Assembly: GCA_023525975.1 (NCBI GenBank)
Contig: JAKNSE010000032.1
Location: 310,001-374,000, forward strand
DNA from: Smallanthus sonchifolius
Taxonomy: Eukaryota; Streptophyta; Magnoliopsida; Asterales; Asteraceae
Reading direction: 5' to 3'
Length of the DNA: 64,000 nt
In this document: piece by piece, positions 48,967 to 61,010 of the stretch
Layout of the letters: every line of letters begins with the position of its first letter
Numbering within the stretch: the first letter of the stretch is position 1
The notes under the pieces: generated by a model
Told to the model about the DNA's origin: nothing
Database searches by the model: none
Seen by the model: only the letters and a program-made list of their open reading frames with translations
Program-made: the position numbers and the translations under genes

Positions 48967-49560
48967 GATAGAAGTAGCAGGGTAGCGGGCTTGTTTTTTT
49001 CTTTGATCGGTGGTCAAGAACGGTGTAGTTCTAGGACCCGGGAAGAGGGATATCAAGATTGGTCAAGAAGGATTGAAGCTGTAAAGAAGAAGATGGTGTT
49101 GGTACCTACAAAAAAGGGGAGTTCTATGTCATATCCGTGCCCGGTTCTGACTCCTACAAATTACGATAGAAGTAGCAGGGTAGCGGGCTTGTTTTTTTCT
49201 TTGATCGGTGGTCAAGAACAGTGTAGTTCTAGGACCATGGAAAAGGGATATAAAGATTGGTCAAGAAGGATTGAAGCTGTAAAGAAGAAGATGGCGTTAG
49301 TACCTACAAAAGAGGGGAGTTCTATGTCATATCAGTGCCCGGTTCTAACTCCTACAAATTACGATAGAAGTAGCAGGGTAGCGTGCTTGTTTTTTTCTTT
49401 GATCGGTGGTCAAAAAGGGTGTAGTTCTAGGAACCGGGAAGAGGGATATCAAGATTGGTCAAGAAGTATTGAAGCTGTAAAGAAGAAGATGGCATTGGTA
49501 CCTACAAAAGAGGGGAGTTCTATTTCATATACGTGCCCGGTTCTGACTCCTACAAATTAC
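48967..49560 (+). repeat. Three in-frame 198-bp repeats at the gag N-terminus
   Basis: Units begin at 48967, 49165 and 49363, each exactly 198 bp (66 codons), starting GATAGAAGTAGCAGGGTAGC and ending CTCCTACAAATTAC. All three stay open in the same frame. Differences are single substitutions. Confidence 0.92.
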
Positions 49561-49979
49561 CAGGTGTGGGCCATCAAAGTTAAGTCGGTTATGGATGCGT
49601 ATGGCATATTGGAGGTGGTCGAATCAATGGGGGTTAGGAGTTGCGGTGGATCCAAAGAAATCAAAATAAGCTCTCGCTTTCTTGTTTCAAGCCATACCCG
49701 AAGATATGGTGTTACAAATGGTGAGTTACACTGATGCAAACACAAGTATGGGATGGGCTGAAAACAAGGTATTTAGGAGTGGATCGGGTGAGAACGACTA
49801 GGCTAGCAACATTGAAGAGGGAACTTGAAGGACTACACATGAAGGAGGGTGAGTTAGTTGATGATTTTGCAACTAAACTTACCGGGTTAGCTTCAAAGGC
49901 GTGGAGTCTTGGACAAGAGATTGAAGAAAATGAATTGGTGAAAAGGCTACTTGATTCAATGCCCTAGTCTTTTCTTCAA

Positions 49980-51110
49980 GAGTAAATTACACAGATTGTC
50001 CTTAAATTATACTAGAAATTACACTCTCTGTCCTTTGACTTCAATAAGTACACCACATGTCCTTTTTTTAAATACTTTTGCACGCTCTATGTCCTTTACA
50101 CTAACTGGTGTTAAGTGTTCCGGTTAAACTTTGGCATGTGCCTTGCACATGATGGTATAATGGTCTTTTTACCCTTTAAAGGACAATTTATGTAATTTCT
50201 AAAAACATTCCCCCGTATCCTCTTTTTCCCCAAACCTTCCCCATCTGTATTCAACGTTGTAAAAGTTGTCTTTTTGGTGTCTTCTTGAAGTTGTAGATCC
50301 ATCTTTCATCGTTCTTGTTCATGTTACACAACCCCTTTTGCAAACATACTATTTTCAACCAAAGAGATTTCATCTTTACACTATTCCATAAAATGGGTAT
50401 ACCTACTGTTCAACCACAGGAGCAGGCCGACGAGACAGAAAACACGCCGCCGATGAAGAAGATAGTTGGTGAGACAGAAAACACGCGGCCGTTTCGGAGG
50501 TTTGTTTATTATTCAATACACACATTCAATTTGTATTGAAATCTTTCAATTTCAAAAAGGTTTACTGATTATGTTAGAAATAACTCAAATTGGGGAAATT
50601 TTGTGGTAGTTAATATAAGGATTGAAATAATTAGGGGTTGTTTGTCATTTTGAATGTTATTTTATTTTGGTTGGAGAATGTTACCTTTCTTTACTTGATA
50701 CTTATGTTTCCACATCAAGGGATATTAACAAGTGGTTCATGAAACAACACGACAAAGAAAAAGATAACGGAAATGCACCAAAACCTGCAAAATCCACACT
50801 TACAATACCAGGAAAATTATCAACTGATAAAGATGCATCCCCGTCATCACCTGTGAATTCTATGCTTTTAGGGGATGGGTGAAGGTTTTTAAAATTGCAT
50901 AAATTGTTCTTTAAAGGGTAAAAAGACCATTATACCATCATATACAAGGCACATGTCAAAACTTAACTGAAAAACTTAACACAAGTTAGTGTAAAGGACA
51001 TAGAGCGTGCAAAAGTATCTAAAAAAATAACTTGTGGTGTACTTATTGAACTCAAAGGATAGAGAGTGTAATTTCTAGTATAATTAAAGGACAATCTGTG
51101 TAATTTACTC
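49980..51110. mobile_element. Mutator-like element, probably a Pack-MULE
   Basis: Long inverted repeats of over 200 bp begin GAGTAAATTACACAGATTGT on both ends. The 9-bp TSD TTTCTTCAA is exact at 49971-49979 and 51111-51119. The interior between the arms is not transposase. It contains gene-like sequence, including a segment similar to replication factor C subunit 1. It is inserted in the copia gag. Confidence 0.88.
50720..50881 (+). pseudogene. Captured fragment resembling the N-terminus of replication factor C subunit 1
   Basis: The frame reads DINKWFMKQHDKEKDNGN followed by Ala/Pro/Lys-rich residues (APKPAK), then ends at GGATGGGTGA (TGA 50879-50881). Plant RFC1 proteins start with a very similar DIRKWFMK..HDKGN motif followed by a Lys/Pro-rich linker. 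RFC1 is the large subunit of the clamp loader that puts PCNA on DNA. Only the first exon-sized piece is present, with no BRCT or AAA+ domain. The match is from memory of the motif and needs a search. Confidence 0.5.
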
Positions 51111-51252
51111 TTTCTTCAAATTGCGGCTTCAATTGAACAATTCGAGTTGAATTCGATGCTCTTTTGATCAAACCGTTGGAAGATTGAAGGAATACGAGGA
51201 ACGTATCAAAGGATCCGGTGAAGGAGAAGACATTCATGGGAGCTTGTTGTTT

Positions 51253-51390
51253 GCTAGTTACAGGAAATATATTTCTACACCTATAAAAAATATATATATA
51301 TGTACATAAATATTTAATAATTTTATGTATTGATATTTTACACCCCATGTGTATTACATTTACCGAGTTCTAAGCTAATTACAGGAAATA
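51253..51390. repeat. 104-bp insert between near-identical 17-bp repeats
   Basis: GCTAGTTACAGGAAATA (51253-51269) and GCTAATTACAGGAAATA (51374-51390) flank an AT-rich insert. The insert's right part (TGTATTGATATTTTACACCCC) resembles the right end of the Helitron at 20605-21570. It could be a small Helitron-derived piece or a short insertion with a long TSD. Confidence 0.55.
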
Positions 51391-51640
51391 GAACCAAAAG
51401 GTTCATGGGTCAACTGCGCGTCCAAGACCCGTTTACGTTAATTATTGCAAGATTAAAAAAGAAATCCAACAAAGATATGGAGATCACAGTTGTGAGAGAC
51501 ACTAGGGTCAACTCTCGATCGCATACGTGTCAAAAGGTGCACGGGTCCTATAAACACCACCAAAACAAAACAGCAACAACTCTCACAAAACCGAGAGCCA
51601 AAGCAACATACACTAAATCACATTAAAATCAATCCAATCA
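51391..51640. other. Spacer or LINE 3' UTR
   Basis: No gene. Some of this is probably the 3' untranslated end of the LINE on the minus strand, but no A-tail could be fixed. Confidence 0.35.
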
Positions 51641-52699
51641 TTCCAGCCAATCGACCTAATCTAGAAACGATTCTTGAACCAGAGAAAACCTAACGATTTG
51701 ATGTCTTCAATAATCTCCTCTACTTTAGCTTCTTTAGACCAAAAAATCTTCTCATATCTTGCCTTCCATATCCGCCAACACGTAATCTTGATCACACCGA
51801 TCCATAACCCCCCTCCACATGAAGATATTGCATTTGCTCGGCACCCATCTAGACCATTCCATAACATAAAGGCCGCTCACATCCACCTCCTCGTACATCT
51901 TCCTTCTAACGGATGCCACTGAGAATTAACCAGAGAAACTTCAACCCCCCCCCCCCCCCAATCCCATTTGTCGCTTTTCCCATTTCCATTAGACAAGAGA
52001 AGAACACCCATCAATTCCTCCCATTCAACCAACTCCACCTGAGAACTAGGGATACGACACCAACTCCAAGACCACTCAATCCTATTATCTCTCCACCTCA
52101 CCCTTTCATTAATGTTGCACCATTTATTTTTCCCCAGCTTGAAAATATTTAGAAATCTATCTTTTAACGGATCATTTCCACACCACCAATCACCCCAGAA
52201 CTTGATATTTGACCCGTTTCCTATCACCCCTTTAAACATGCTAACAAAACTGACACCTCTGATCTTCATTTTTGATACCAACTTCCCTATACTTTTCCAC
52301 ACCCCTGGGTTATACTTATTATTACGAATAAGATCCCAACCAGAATTACTCCAATGGAAAGCGTCAATAACCTTCCTCCATAAGCTTTCCTTTTCTGTTT
52401 TATATCTCCAAGCCCATTTAGACAACAACGCATCATTCATAATACTGAGTGTATTTATACCTAGACCCCCCATATTTTTAGGCCGTGACACCATGTCCCA
52501 AGCCACCCAATAGATCTTGCGAGATTCCTTTGAAACCCCCACAGAAAACGTTTCATAAAACCTTCCAGAATGTCGATGACCTTCCTTGGGGCTTTATATA
52601 GAGAAAAAAAAAATAAATGGGGATGCTTTCAGGAACCGACCTGATTAGAGTTACTCTCCCACCAATTGATAACAAGTCGAGTTTCAAAACTACAAAAAA

Positions 52700-52850
52700 G
52701 TAACCATTAGAGACTATATTATCAGGGACTGATATATCAGTCTCGAATACGTAATATCCGGGACTGATTTATGAGTTACTAATAATATTAGGGACTGATT
52801 TCTATGCGCGCTTATGCTAGCGACTGATAATCAGTCGCTAAAAGGGGTGA
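52700..52850. repeat. Left subterminal repeats of the CACTA element
   Basis: Several GGGACTGAT, ATCAGTC and GCGACTGA copies lie in both orientations, the likely binding array for the TnpA-type protein. Confidence 0.75.
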
Positions 52851-52851
52851 A

Positions 52852-55800
52852 ATGTACGCTGATAGTGAAGGTTGGATACATTGTCCATGTAGAAATTGTG
52901 GGAATGTAATAAAACAAGTACCCAAAGTTGTTGCTGATCATATCGTACATAATGGTTTTGAATCATCCTACAATGTATGGGTTTATCACGGTGAACATAT
53001 GCCGGGTTATGAGACGGACGATACAAACAGTGAGTGTGAAGAAAGTGAAAACAAATCAAATGACGGTGACGATGACTTACTTGATGATGCTTTTCATACG
53101 GGCAATGACGCCGAAGATGAAAACGTTCGGGACGATGCTAATTTTTCTGACCATGTAATAACCCAAATGTGGAGAAGTTATTTGTTGATATGGAGAAACC
53201 TTTATACCCAGGGTGCGATGAGTTTTCTGTACTAGGTTTTTTTACTAGAGTTGATGAACGTCAAGGTAACATGTAAAATGACAAACGTGTCAATGGACAT
53301 GATTCTAAATTTATTTAGATGTGCTTACAAGGACGCGAACTTGCCTAAAAACCACTATGAGGCAAAAAAGTATTTGCGTACTCTTGGACTTGGATACGAA
53401 TCTATTCGTGCTTGTAAACATGATTGTGCATTGTTTTGGAAAGAAAATGCCGAATTACAAACTTGTCCGGTGTGTGGCACTAGTCGTTATGATGAAAATA
53501 GTAAGGGGAAGAAGAGTCCGGTAAAAATCATGCGTTACTTTCCCCTCACAAGTAGACTTAAGCGGTTATATGCATCAAGGCACACCGCTAAAGAAATGCA
53601 ATGGCACGATCGACATAGAACCAAAGAGGAGGGGGTTCTTAGGCATCCAGCAGACGGAAAGGCATGGAAACATTTCGATACAACGTTTCCCGATTTGGGA
53701 ATGATCCTAGAAATGTTCACCTAGGGCTTGCGAGTGATGGTTTCAATCCTTTCGGGGCAATGAGTCTCTCGTACAGTATGTGGCCTGTTGTGCTCATACC
53801 GTACAATATGCCTCCATGGAAGTCTATGGTTGATGCTTCATTTATGATGGCATTGCTGATTCCGGGGAAGAGTTTCTCCAGGAAAGGATATTGATGTATA
53901 TCTGCGTCCGCTAGTAGATGAGTTAAAGCTTTTATGGGAGAAGGGTGTTGAAACATATGACTGTGAATCAAAACAGAGATTCAACATGCGTGCCGTACTT
54001 CTATGGACAATCAATGATTTTCCTGCATATGGTTACTTGTCTGGATGGAGCACGAGTGGCTACAAGGCATGTCCAATATGCAATGAAGATCCATGTAGTA
54101 TACATATACGAGATAAAATAGCATATGTAGGTCATAGGAGATATCTCCCTCTTGATCACTCTTGGAGGAAAGCACGGGATTTCAATGAAAAAAGAGAGAC
54201 TAGGCTTGCACCTAAACCGGTTAGTGGAGATGATTGCTTGCGCCAGTTGGAACATCTCACTCAATATCAACATGGAAAAAACCAAGCTCGTGGAGGAAAT
54301 AAAAGAAAACGGAGCCCAGGTGATTTAAATTAGTCAAAAAAAGCATCTTCTTCGAACTCCCATATTGGCCTAAGTTGTTGACTCGTCACAACATCGATGT
54401 GATGCATGTTGAAAAAAATGTGTGTGATAACGTCTTAGGAACAATCTTAAACATAGAAGGAAAGACAAAAGACACTGACAAAGCTCTACTAGAATTGCAA
54501 GATATGAACATACGTAAAGAGCTTCACTTGCGGAGGAAGAATGGTCATTGGGTTAAACCACATGCTTCGTATGTTTTAACTCGAGAAGAGCAGAAACAAT
54601 TTTGCAATCTACTTAAGTCAGTGCGTTTTCCAGATCGGTATGCAGGAAATTTAGCTAAAAATGTTATTGCTGAGCAAGGCAAGGTATATGGGCTTAAATC
54701 ACATGATTGCCACGTCTTACTACAACGCATAATTCCCATTGCAATTCGTCCATTTTTTACAAAACAAATCCGTGATGCGTTAGTGGATTTGTCTCATTTT
54801 TTCAAGAAACTTACTGCAGTCACGTTATACGTGAGGGAGTTGGAAGCGTTGCAAGAAGATATAGTAAGGATTTTGTGCAAGCTTGAACGAATATTCCACC
54901 CATTATTTTTTACGGTTATGGTGCACTTGTGTGTTCATCTTCCTCAGGAGGCAATTTTAGGAGGACATGTGCAATCAAGGTGGATGTATCTGGTCGAAAG
55001 GTACCTTGGCCATTTAAAGAGATACGTTAGAAACAAAGCTAGACCCGAAGGCTCAATCGCAGAAGCTTATGTTGTTGAGGAATCAATTACATTTTGTTCA
55101 CACTATTTACGTGGTGTTGAATCAAAATTTCAGAAGCGTGACAGAAATGATGACCAATTATCTAGTGACCCTAGAAACTTTGCACTAGATATTTTCAAAG
55201 TGAATGGACGAGGTATTGGAAAAAAGAAACTCAAATCCTTCCTAATGATCTTATGAAGAAAGTACTATGGTTTATCTTTAATAATTGTCAAGAGGTGCAA
55301 ACATACTTACAGTAAGTACTTTTTGTATCTTTTCTTGTGAACTAATATGAAGTGTCATATTGCAAGAATTTTATAGTTTATATACACTTGGCAGAGAACA
55401 CTTAGGACTGTTACAAAGGCAACATCGTTCATCATCAAATCTTTCCCAGATTCAATAGTCTACATTCCCGGACTGGTTTTCAATACGGGTAATAATCACA
55501 CTTTATAGTACTTAAAGTTACTTTGTGTTATTGTATTACACTCTAATCCCATGATTGCTATGCTTAAAATTGAAAACAGATCAGAGAGATTCATAAGCAA
55601 AATCCATCTCAAGTTAACGAGGAGTTATATGTATTGTCTTGCCTTCCTGATAATCGAGTTTCGCTACATAAGGGATATATAGTGAACGGAGTTAAATTTT
55701 TAATTAAGTCAAGAGATGACAGTAGGCAAACACAGAATTGTGGAGTTACGGTCCCGGGAGCTCAGGATGATGTTGAAGACGATTATTATGGATATCTTGA

Positions 55801-56098
55801 AGAAGTCCTTGAATTATCATTCATAAGAGGATATCGTGTTATTTTATTCAAATGCATATGGTTTGACACTGATCGTCGAAGAAAGCATCTGATATTTGAA
55901 CCTCATTTCATAAGTATAGACACGTCTCGACAGGCTTATAAGGAAGATCCTTTCGGTTTTGCAAACCAGGCAAAACAAGTATTTTATATAAATGATCCTC
56001 TTAAACCAAATTCACAATGTAAAATCATCGAAACAATTGTCCACAGGCACTTATGGGATATTCCTGAAGACAAGACAGGAATGCAGAAGATTTATTAG
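52852..56098 (+). pseudogene. CACTA TNP2-like transposase
   Basis: In order: a transposase-associated segment with IHCPCRNCGN and VWVYHGE (52852-53235). Next comes the Transposase_21 core, with CPVCGTSRY, KIMRYFPLTSRLKRLYAS, FPDLG, VHLGLASDGFNPFG and YSMWPVVLIPYN (53251-53900), then CPICNED (54068). A DUF4218-like part has IDVMHVEKNVCDN, GLKSHDCHVLLQRIIPIAIR and MYLVERYLGHLKRYVRNKARPEGS (54375-55256). A DUF4216-like C-terminal part has FKCIWFDTD (55634-56098). Frameshifts near 53210, 53720, 53890 and 54340, plus a truncated N-terminus, make it non-functional. Introns probably lie between 55256 and 55634. Confidence 0.88.
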
Positions 56099-57144
56099 AA
56101 GATGTCAACCTTCATCGTGGGGATGTTGCAGAAGAAATTGTCGAAAATGTTGATGTTTAACAACCTCATGATCTTGTAGATGATTTCATCGACGATGAGA
56201 TAGATGATTCGGATCACAATATAGAAGAAGTTAGTTCAGAGTCAAATCTTGATGATTCACATAGTGATAAGTCAACTAATGAGATCGAAAATCTTGAGTC
56301 GGACGATGATGTTTTGTAATCTCTATCCACGATTATCAAATGTTTTATCATTATTTAAAATTGAAATTAAGTACTTCAGTATTTTAAGTTATTAGATGTT
56401 TTATCATTGTTGCTCGTATAAACAATATCTTTAATATGTTGATGTTGAATCATGCATTATTTGATATGCTATTAGGACCTAATTTAAATATTGAATGGTT
56501 TCTTGTCTTGTTTCTTGTTATGAGTTGATAAGGAAATGACATTTTTGTGCATCTATGTGGATATTGTTTTGTGCAGCTATGCGGATATTTATTTAATGCT
56601 TTTTTTAACTAACACCATCAATTTTTGTGCAGCTATATGGCTATTTATGTTGATGATGATGGTTACCTCTGTTACAAGAAGGTTCTGAACAACCTAGAAT
56701 TCAGTCAACCGTTGATGGAAGTGCCTCGGAGATAATACCGCATCCCACACGTAAACGCAATCGCCAATTGGGAAAAACTAAAGCTGCTGGTAATATTTTT
56801 CATTTTTGTTTAAGGTTGATCTGCTTTCTTTTCCTTTGTGCAATCTGACACTCTTTTCGTTTCTGTAAAAGCATCAATAGTTAACTACCAACCAAGCATT
56901 AATTCCTACTTTTGAATCATACGAAATATGGTGATTTCTTAAAAGTATTAATTTACTTTTATTTATTAGTTATGATAGATGATAGATATCCTTATTTTGG
57001 AATTAGATGGATTCAAATTCTCGATTGAATTTTGATGTCCTTATTAGTTTTAGATGAAGATTATTTATAATAACACATTTTACTCATACTAATTTAATAA
57101 ATATAGTGCAACAGGCGTGGATCTAATTAGAACTTTATCGGCAT

Positions 57145-58885
57145 ATGATTTCACAATATAAATGGACAGATGCAATGAGGAGCTATAAATTTGTAACACC
57201 ACATGTAATGATAGTGACTATTGTAATATGTTATGAACTGTTGTATGATGTTGTTGGCTGTTATATAATGTTTTTAACTGCAGATTCCAATCAACCAGTG
57301 GTTGATCCACCAAAGAGGCGTGATCCAAACATTAATCGTAGTGCTACAAAGACTTTGGAGAATTTGCCCGAGGGTTCTAAAATTTCTTTAACTATGTCTA
57401 CGGGTACAAAAGTATTCGTTGGGCCTTCAGCTAGTCAGTTTGCATCGGAGTGTGGGATTGTAATGCGTAATGTATGTCCACTAAACTTTCACAAATGGGA
57501 ATCTATACCCGATGATGTGAAGGATCAGATGTATGAAAAGTTACAAATAAGTTGTTTTTATTTTGAGTTTTAATTATTGAGAAGCTATTAAGAAATTACA
57601 TTTTCATTTCTATTGTTAACGTATATATTCATTACAGGTAAAATTCAATTTGTTACGAACAGATAGACGTTTTATGGAATATGTGAATGAGCGACTACGT
57701 ATCCAATGGAAACGTACCCGGGGTAATTTGGTGAACACTGGAAGAATAATGGAGGAAAAATGAATCCGCAATTTGCAAGATCACAAATGAAACCCAATTG
57801 CAGGAGTCAAGAAGATTGGAATCATATGTGCGATTATTGGGAGTTAGAGTCAACTCGGGTAAGTATCCTAAATGCTTGAAACCAATTTATGAAGGTTTCC
57901 TCACCATAAACCAACTCGGGTAAGTATCCTAAAATGTATGTTGATTTTTCATTTTTATAGAAATATAGCGAGCAAATGGAAGTCAACCGAGGAAAACAAG
58001 TTATTACTAGTAGAGGAGGCTCGCGCTCAATAGCCAATCATATATTCCACATGGTAAGTTTTTAAAAGTTATAGTTTAAAAAGTGACTGTTTGACTTAGT
58101 AAATTACTTTAGCACTTCTATTTATTCTTAAACCATTTATCGTAACACCTAGATTTTGGACAATTATATACAAGTTTCATGTTTTTGAGTTTGTTCTAAC
58201 AATAATTTGACTTCATTATTATATTTTTTGTTATCACAGACAGATCGCGAGACTCAAATGCCTCCTAGCCTGTTTGAAGTTTATCACGAGTTGCATTTCA
58301 ACGCTCAAAAACAAGGATGGCAAAATAATGACACACGTATTGAATATGTAAGCCACCTACTCTCTTTGTTAAAAGTTTATGTTCTTGGAATAAAATTTTG
58401 ATAAATTTTGAATTTGGGTTGTTATTGGTTTTAAATATATTTTTTTTACCTTTTATTCCGGTAGGAAAATATTCTTTACCATAAAGCGGAGGCCGTGGCT
58501 AAGTTAATCTCTGAAGGAACGACTCTAACTATTACCATGGAACATGAGCTAGAGAGAGGCAATCAAGAGTGTGTGCGTCAAGGAGAAAACAATAAAATCT
58601 GCATGGGAGGTAGATGTTGGACCTGTTTTAAGAAAAAGAGATTTTTGGATGACATGGGAAGCTGAGTCGTCTCAACCACCTTCTATGGAGACCGAAGCTC
58701 TTAAAAAACAGGTTGCATCATTCAAAGAGGAACAGAAACAAAACAAAGAAAAATATGATAAAATGGTAATGTTCAGTAGTTCAAAGTTTCCAGATTTTGA
58801 ACGCTTAGTATCCGCACCTACGAGTAATGGAGCAACTGCTTCGGATGAAGAACTTAACAACGGTGATAGTGAAGGTTCTGTCTAG
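57145..58885 (+). pseudogene. CACTA second gene (Ptta/TnpA-like DNA-binding protein)
   Basis: Exon-like blocks at 57285-57545 (PKRRDPNINRS, LENLPEGSKISLTM, CPLNFHKWESIPDDVKDQMYEKLQ) and 57640-57760 (VKFNLLRTDRRFMEYVNERL) are followed by 57960-58055 and 58240-58350 (MPPSLFEVYHELHF). The last block, 58465-58885, ends in a coiled-coil region (ALKKQVASFKEEQKQNKEKY). The pattern matches the plant transposase (Ptta/En/Spm) family that binds CACTA subterminal repeats. GT/AG intron borders are visible between several blocks. A TGA near 57762 and a frame change near 58570 break it. Confidence 0.8.
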
Positions 58886-59079
58886 GATGCTAGTGAAGAC
58901 TTATGTTTTATAGTTTATTACTTTATTTGTTTAGTACTGTTTTAAATTTAAGAAGTAATCAACTTGGTATTATTTATTCAAATGTTTGATTGTTCAAGGT
59001 TTTAAATTTTTGAACTCACTTGTTATATATTGTTTTTTAAATTCATTGAGTATTAGAAATAGTATCATGGACTAATTTT

Positions 59080-59960
59080 TAGTTAATAAAGTAACATATT
59101 AGTATACTAATTTTTAGTCTTTAAAAATATATCCAGGATTTGAAATTTTGTTATAGGGTACTAATTATCAGTATTTAAAAAAACATATTCAGGATTAAAA
59201 AATTTGTTATACGGTACTGATTTTCAGTATTTAAAAAACATATTTAGGACTGAAAAATTTGTTATAAGGTACTAATTTTCAATATTTCAAAAACATATTC
59301 AGGAGTGAAAAATTTGTTATAAGGTATTGATTTCAGTCTTTAAAAAACATATTCAGGACTGAAAAATTTGTTATAAGGTATTGATTTTCAGTCTTTAAAA
59401 AACATATTCAGTACTGAAAAATATAATATATGATATCGATTATCCGCCTTTAAAAACGTAAAGCAGACTAAATAATATGATACCTAGGACTATTTTTCAG
59501 TCACTAAAACAAACATATTAAGAACTGAAATCATCTGTATCACAGACTACTTCTTAGTCTTCAAAGTTTCTTATCCGAGACTCAGTTGTTATGTAACTCA
59601 TACTAATTTTCATTCCCTAAAAACATGGTATCAGAGACATATTTTCAGTGCTTAAAAACATGGTATCGGAGACTGATATTCATTCCTTGAAAACATGGTA
59701 TCAAAGACTGACGAAATGTATTCGGGACTGAACTGACGTGGTACCGCAGGGTAGATTGAGGACTGAATTTATATTTTTGGAGACTGAATGTTAGTCTCTA
59801 TTGGAGTCATACAATGAGGACTGATTTTTAGTCTCAAATAACACTATCTAGGACTAGGAATAGGTGACTGGCTTGTGACTGGCAAAATCAGTCCCCGATG
59901 ACATTAGATACTGATATTGGAGTATCGGGGACTAATATTTCAGTCCCAAATAGTCTTCTT
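59080..59960. repeat. Right subterminal repeats of the CACTA element
   Basis: About a dozen units of 55-65 bp centre on GGACTGAAAAATTTGTTATA and TTTTCAGTCTTTAAAAAACA. Units decay toward the end, where plain GGGACTGA/TCAGTCCC words dominate. Confidence 0.85.
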
Positions 59961-61010
59961 TTTTGCAACCACATTTATAACCGGTTCAGTTTGTGACTTT
60001 GTTCATCTTAGCGCCTACAGTTAACCCAAGATACTTGAAAGGGGATGATCCAGGCTGGCATCCGCATCTCTTAGCCATCCCATTTACTTCTTCTACTTCC
60101 ACCCCACATCCGAATAAATTGGATTTTTTTTCACATTAATCTTGAGTCCGGAGCATAAATAGAAGATTCTTAGCAGCCGAATCACATTCCTTATACCTTC
60201 GTCACCCCATTCACCAAGAATAATGGAGTCATCTACGTAAAGGAGATGAGAAATAACCGGGCCTCCATTTGGGGACTGAATTCCATTAAGAATTTTAACG
60301 TTCACAAGCTTTATTTATCATACACGATAGAGCTTCCATAACCATAATAAAAATGAACAGAGACAGCGGGTCACCCTGCCTCAACCCTTTTTCACACTTG
60401 AACTCGAAAATAGGCGACCCATTTACTAGCACCGACGATAGGATCTCACTGATCATAAGGGGACCCTCTAAGATCGAACGATTACACATAAAAGCCGACT
60501 GAGTTTCCGAAATGACCGAAAAAATTACCTTCTTCATACGATTAGCTAACACCTTCGAGACCACTTTACTTATAGCCCCGATCAGATTTATCGGACGGAA
60601 TTCATTTAAAGAAGACGCATTACTTACCTTCGGAATTAGGGTAATGAACGATGAGGCACAACCCCGATTAATCACACAAGTCTCGTGAAAATTCTAAAGA
60701 ATCTTGAAAAAATCCGCCTGAAACAGCTCCCAATATCTTTTAAAGAATCTGAAACTAAAACCATCACGACCTCGGTAGCGATCATCGATCTTCACCGCAC
60801 TCAAAAACCGCCTTTTTGATCTCTTCCATAGAAAAAACTCCATCAATTAAGACCTTTTCCTCTTCCATAAGGCGTTTCAAGTTTGAACATATAAAATTCG
60901 GTCTATCCCGTATGTCCTCCATAAAGCGAACTCTAAAGAATTTTAGCACTTCTTTTTTAATCAATTTTGGTTTGTCGGCCCACACACCATTACTCTATAT
61001 TATTGACGGA

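Larger units (their letters stand above)
48967..51269 (+). pseudogene. Copia gag with triplicated N-terminus, split by a Pack-MULE-like element
   Basis: The gag of a copia element (UBN2/DUF4219-like) is recognised from CPVLTPTNYQVWAIKVKSVM, VWDGLKTRYLG, LATLKRELEGLHMKEGELVD and LVKRLLDSMP. After the insertion at 49980-51110 it resumes with IEQF, AYEER-like and GEGEDIHGSLLFAS-like pieces up to about 51269. The N-terminal part is repeated three times in frame (48967-49560). Frameshifts near 49640-49730 and a stop at 49965-49967 break it. No protease, integrase or RT follows, so the element is truncated. Confidence 0.8.
52688..59970 (+). mobile_element. CACTA (En/Spm-type) element, 7.3 kb, decayed
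   Basis: The left end AACTACAAAAAAG and the right end CTTTTTTGCAACC are eroded versions of CACTACAAAAAAG. Both subterminal regions are packed with GGGACTGA/TCAGTC motifs. Two genes of the superfamily are present in the usual order, a TNP2-like transposase and a Ptta/TnpA-like gene, both broken. No convincing 3-bp TSD remains (CAA versus ACA). It sits inside the LINE. Confidence 0.85.
51641..61010 (-). mobile_element. Decayed LINE split by a CACTA element
   Basis: On the minus strand the right block (61010-59971) carries the linker and RT start (GVWADKPKLIKKEVLKFF, FSMEEIKKAVFECG, RPINLIGAISKVVSKVLANR, GDPLSLFIF, YVDDSIILG). The left block (52687-51661) continues with LLSIGGRVTLIR, NMGGLGINTLSIMNDALLSKW and a C-terminus ending at about 51661. 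The 7.3-kb CACTA element lies between. Around ten residues expected at the junction are missing. The endonuclease is absent, as in 5'-truncated LINEs. Stops and frameshifts are frequent. Confidence 0.85.

Noticed and set aside
57145..57284. Start of the TnpA-like gene at 57145
   Set aside because: The first 45 codons look like an intron or spacer read through. The conserved part begins near 57285 after an AG, so an upstream exon is likely.
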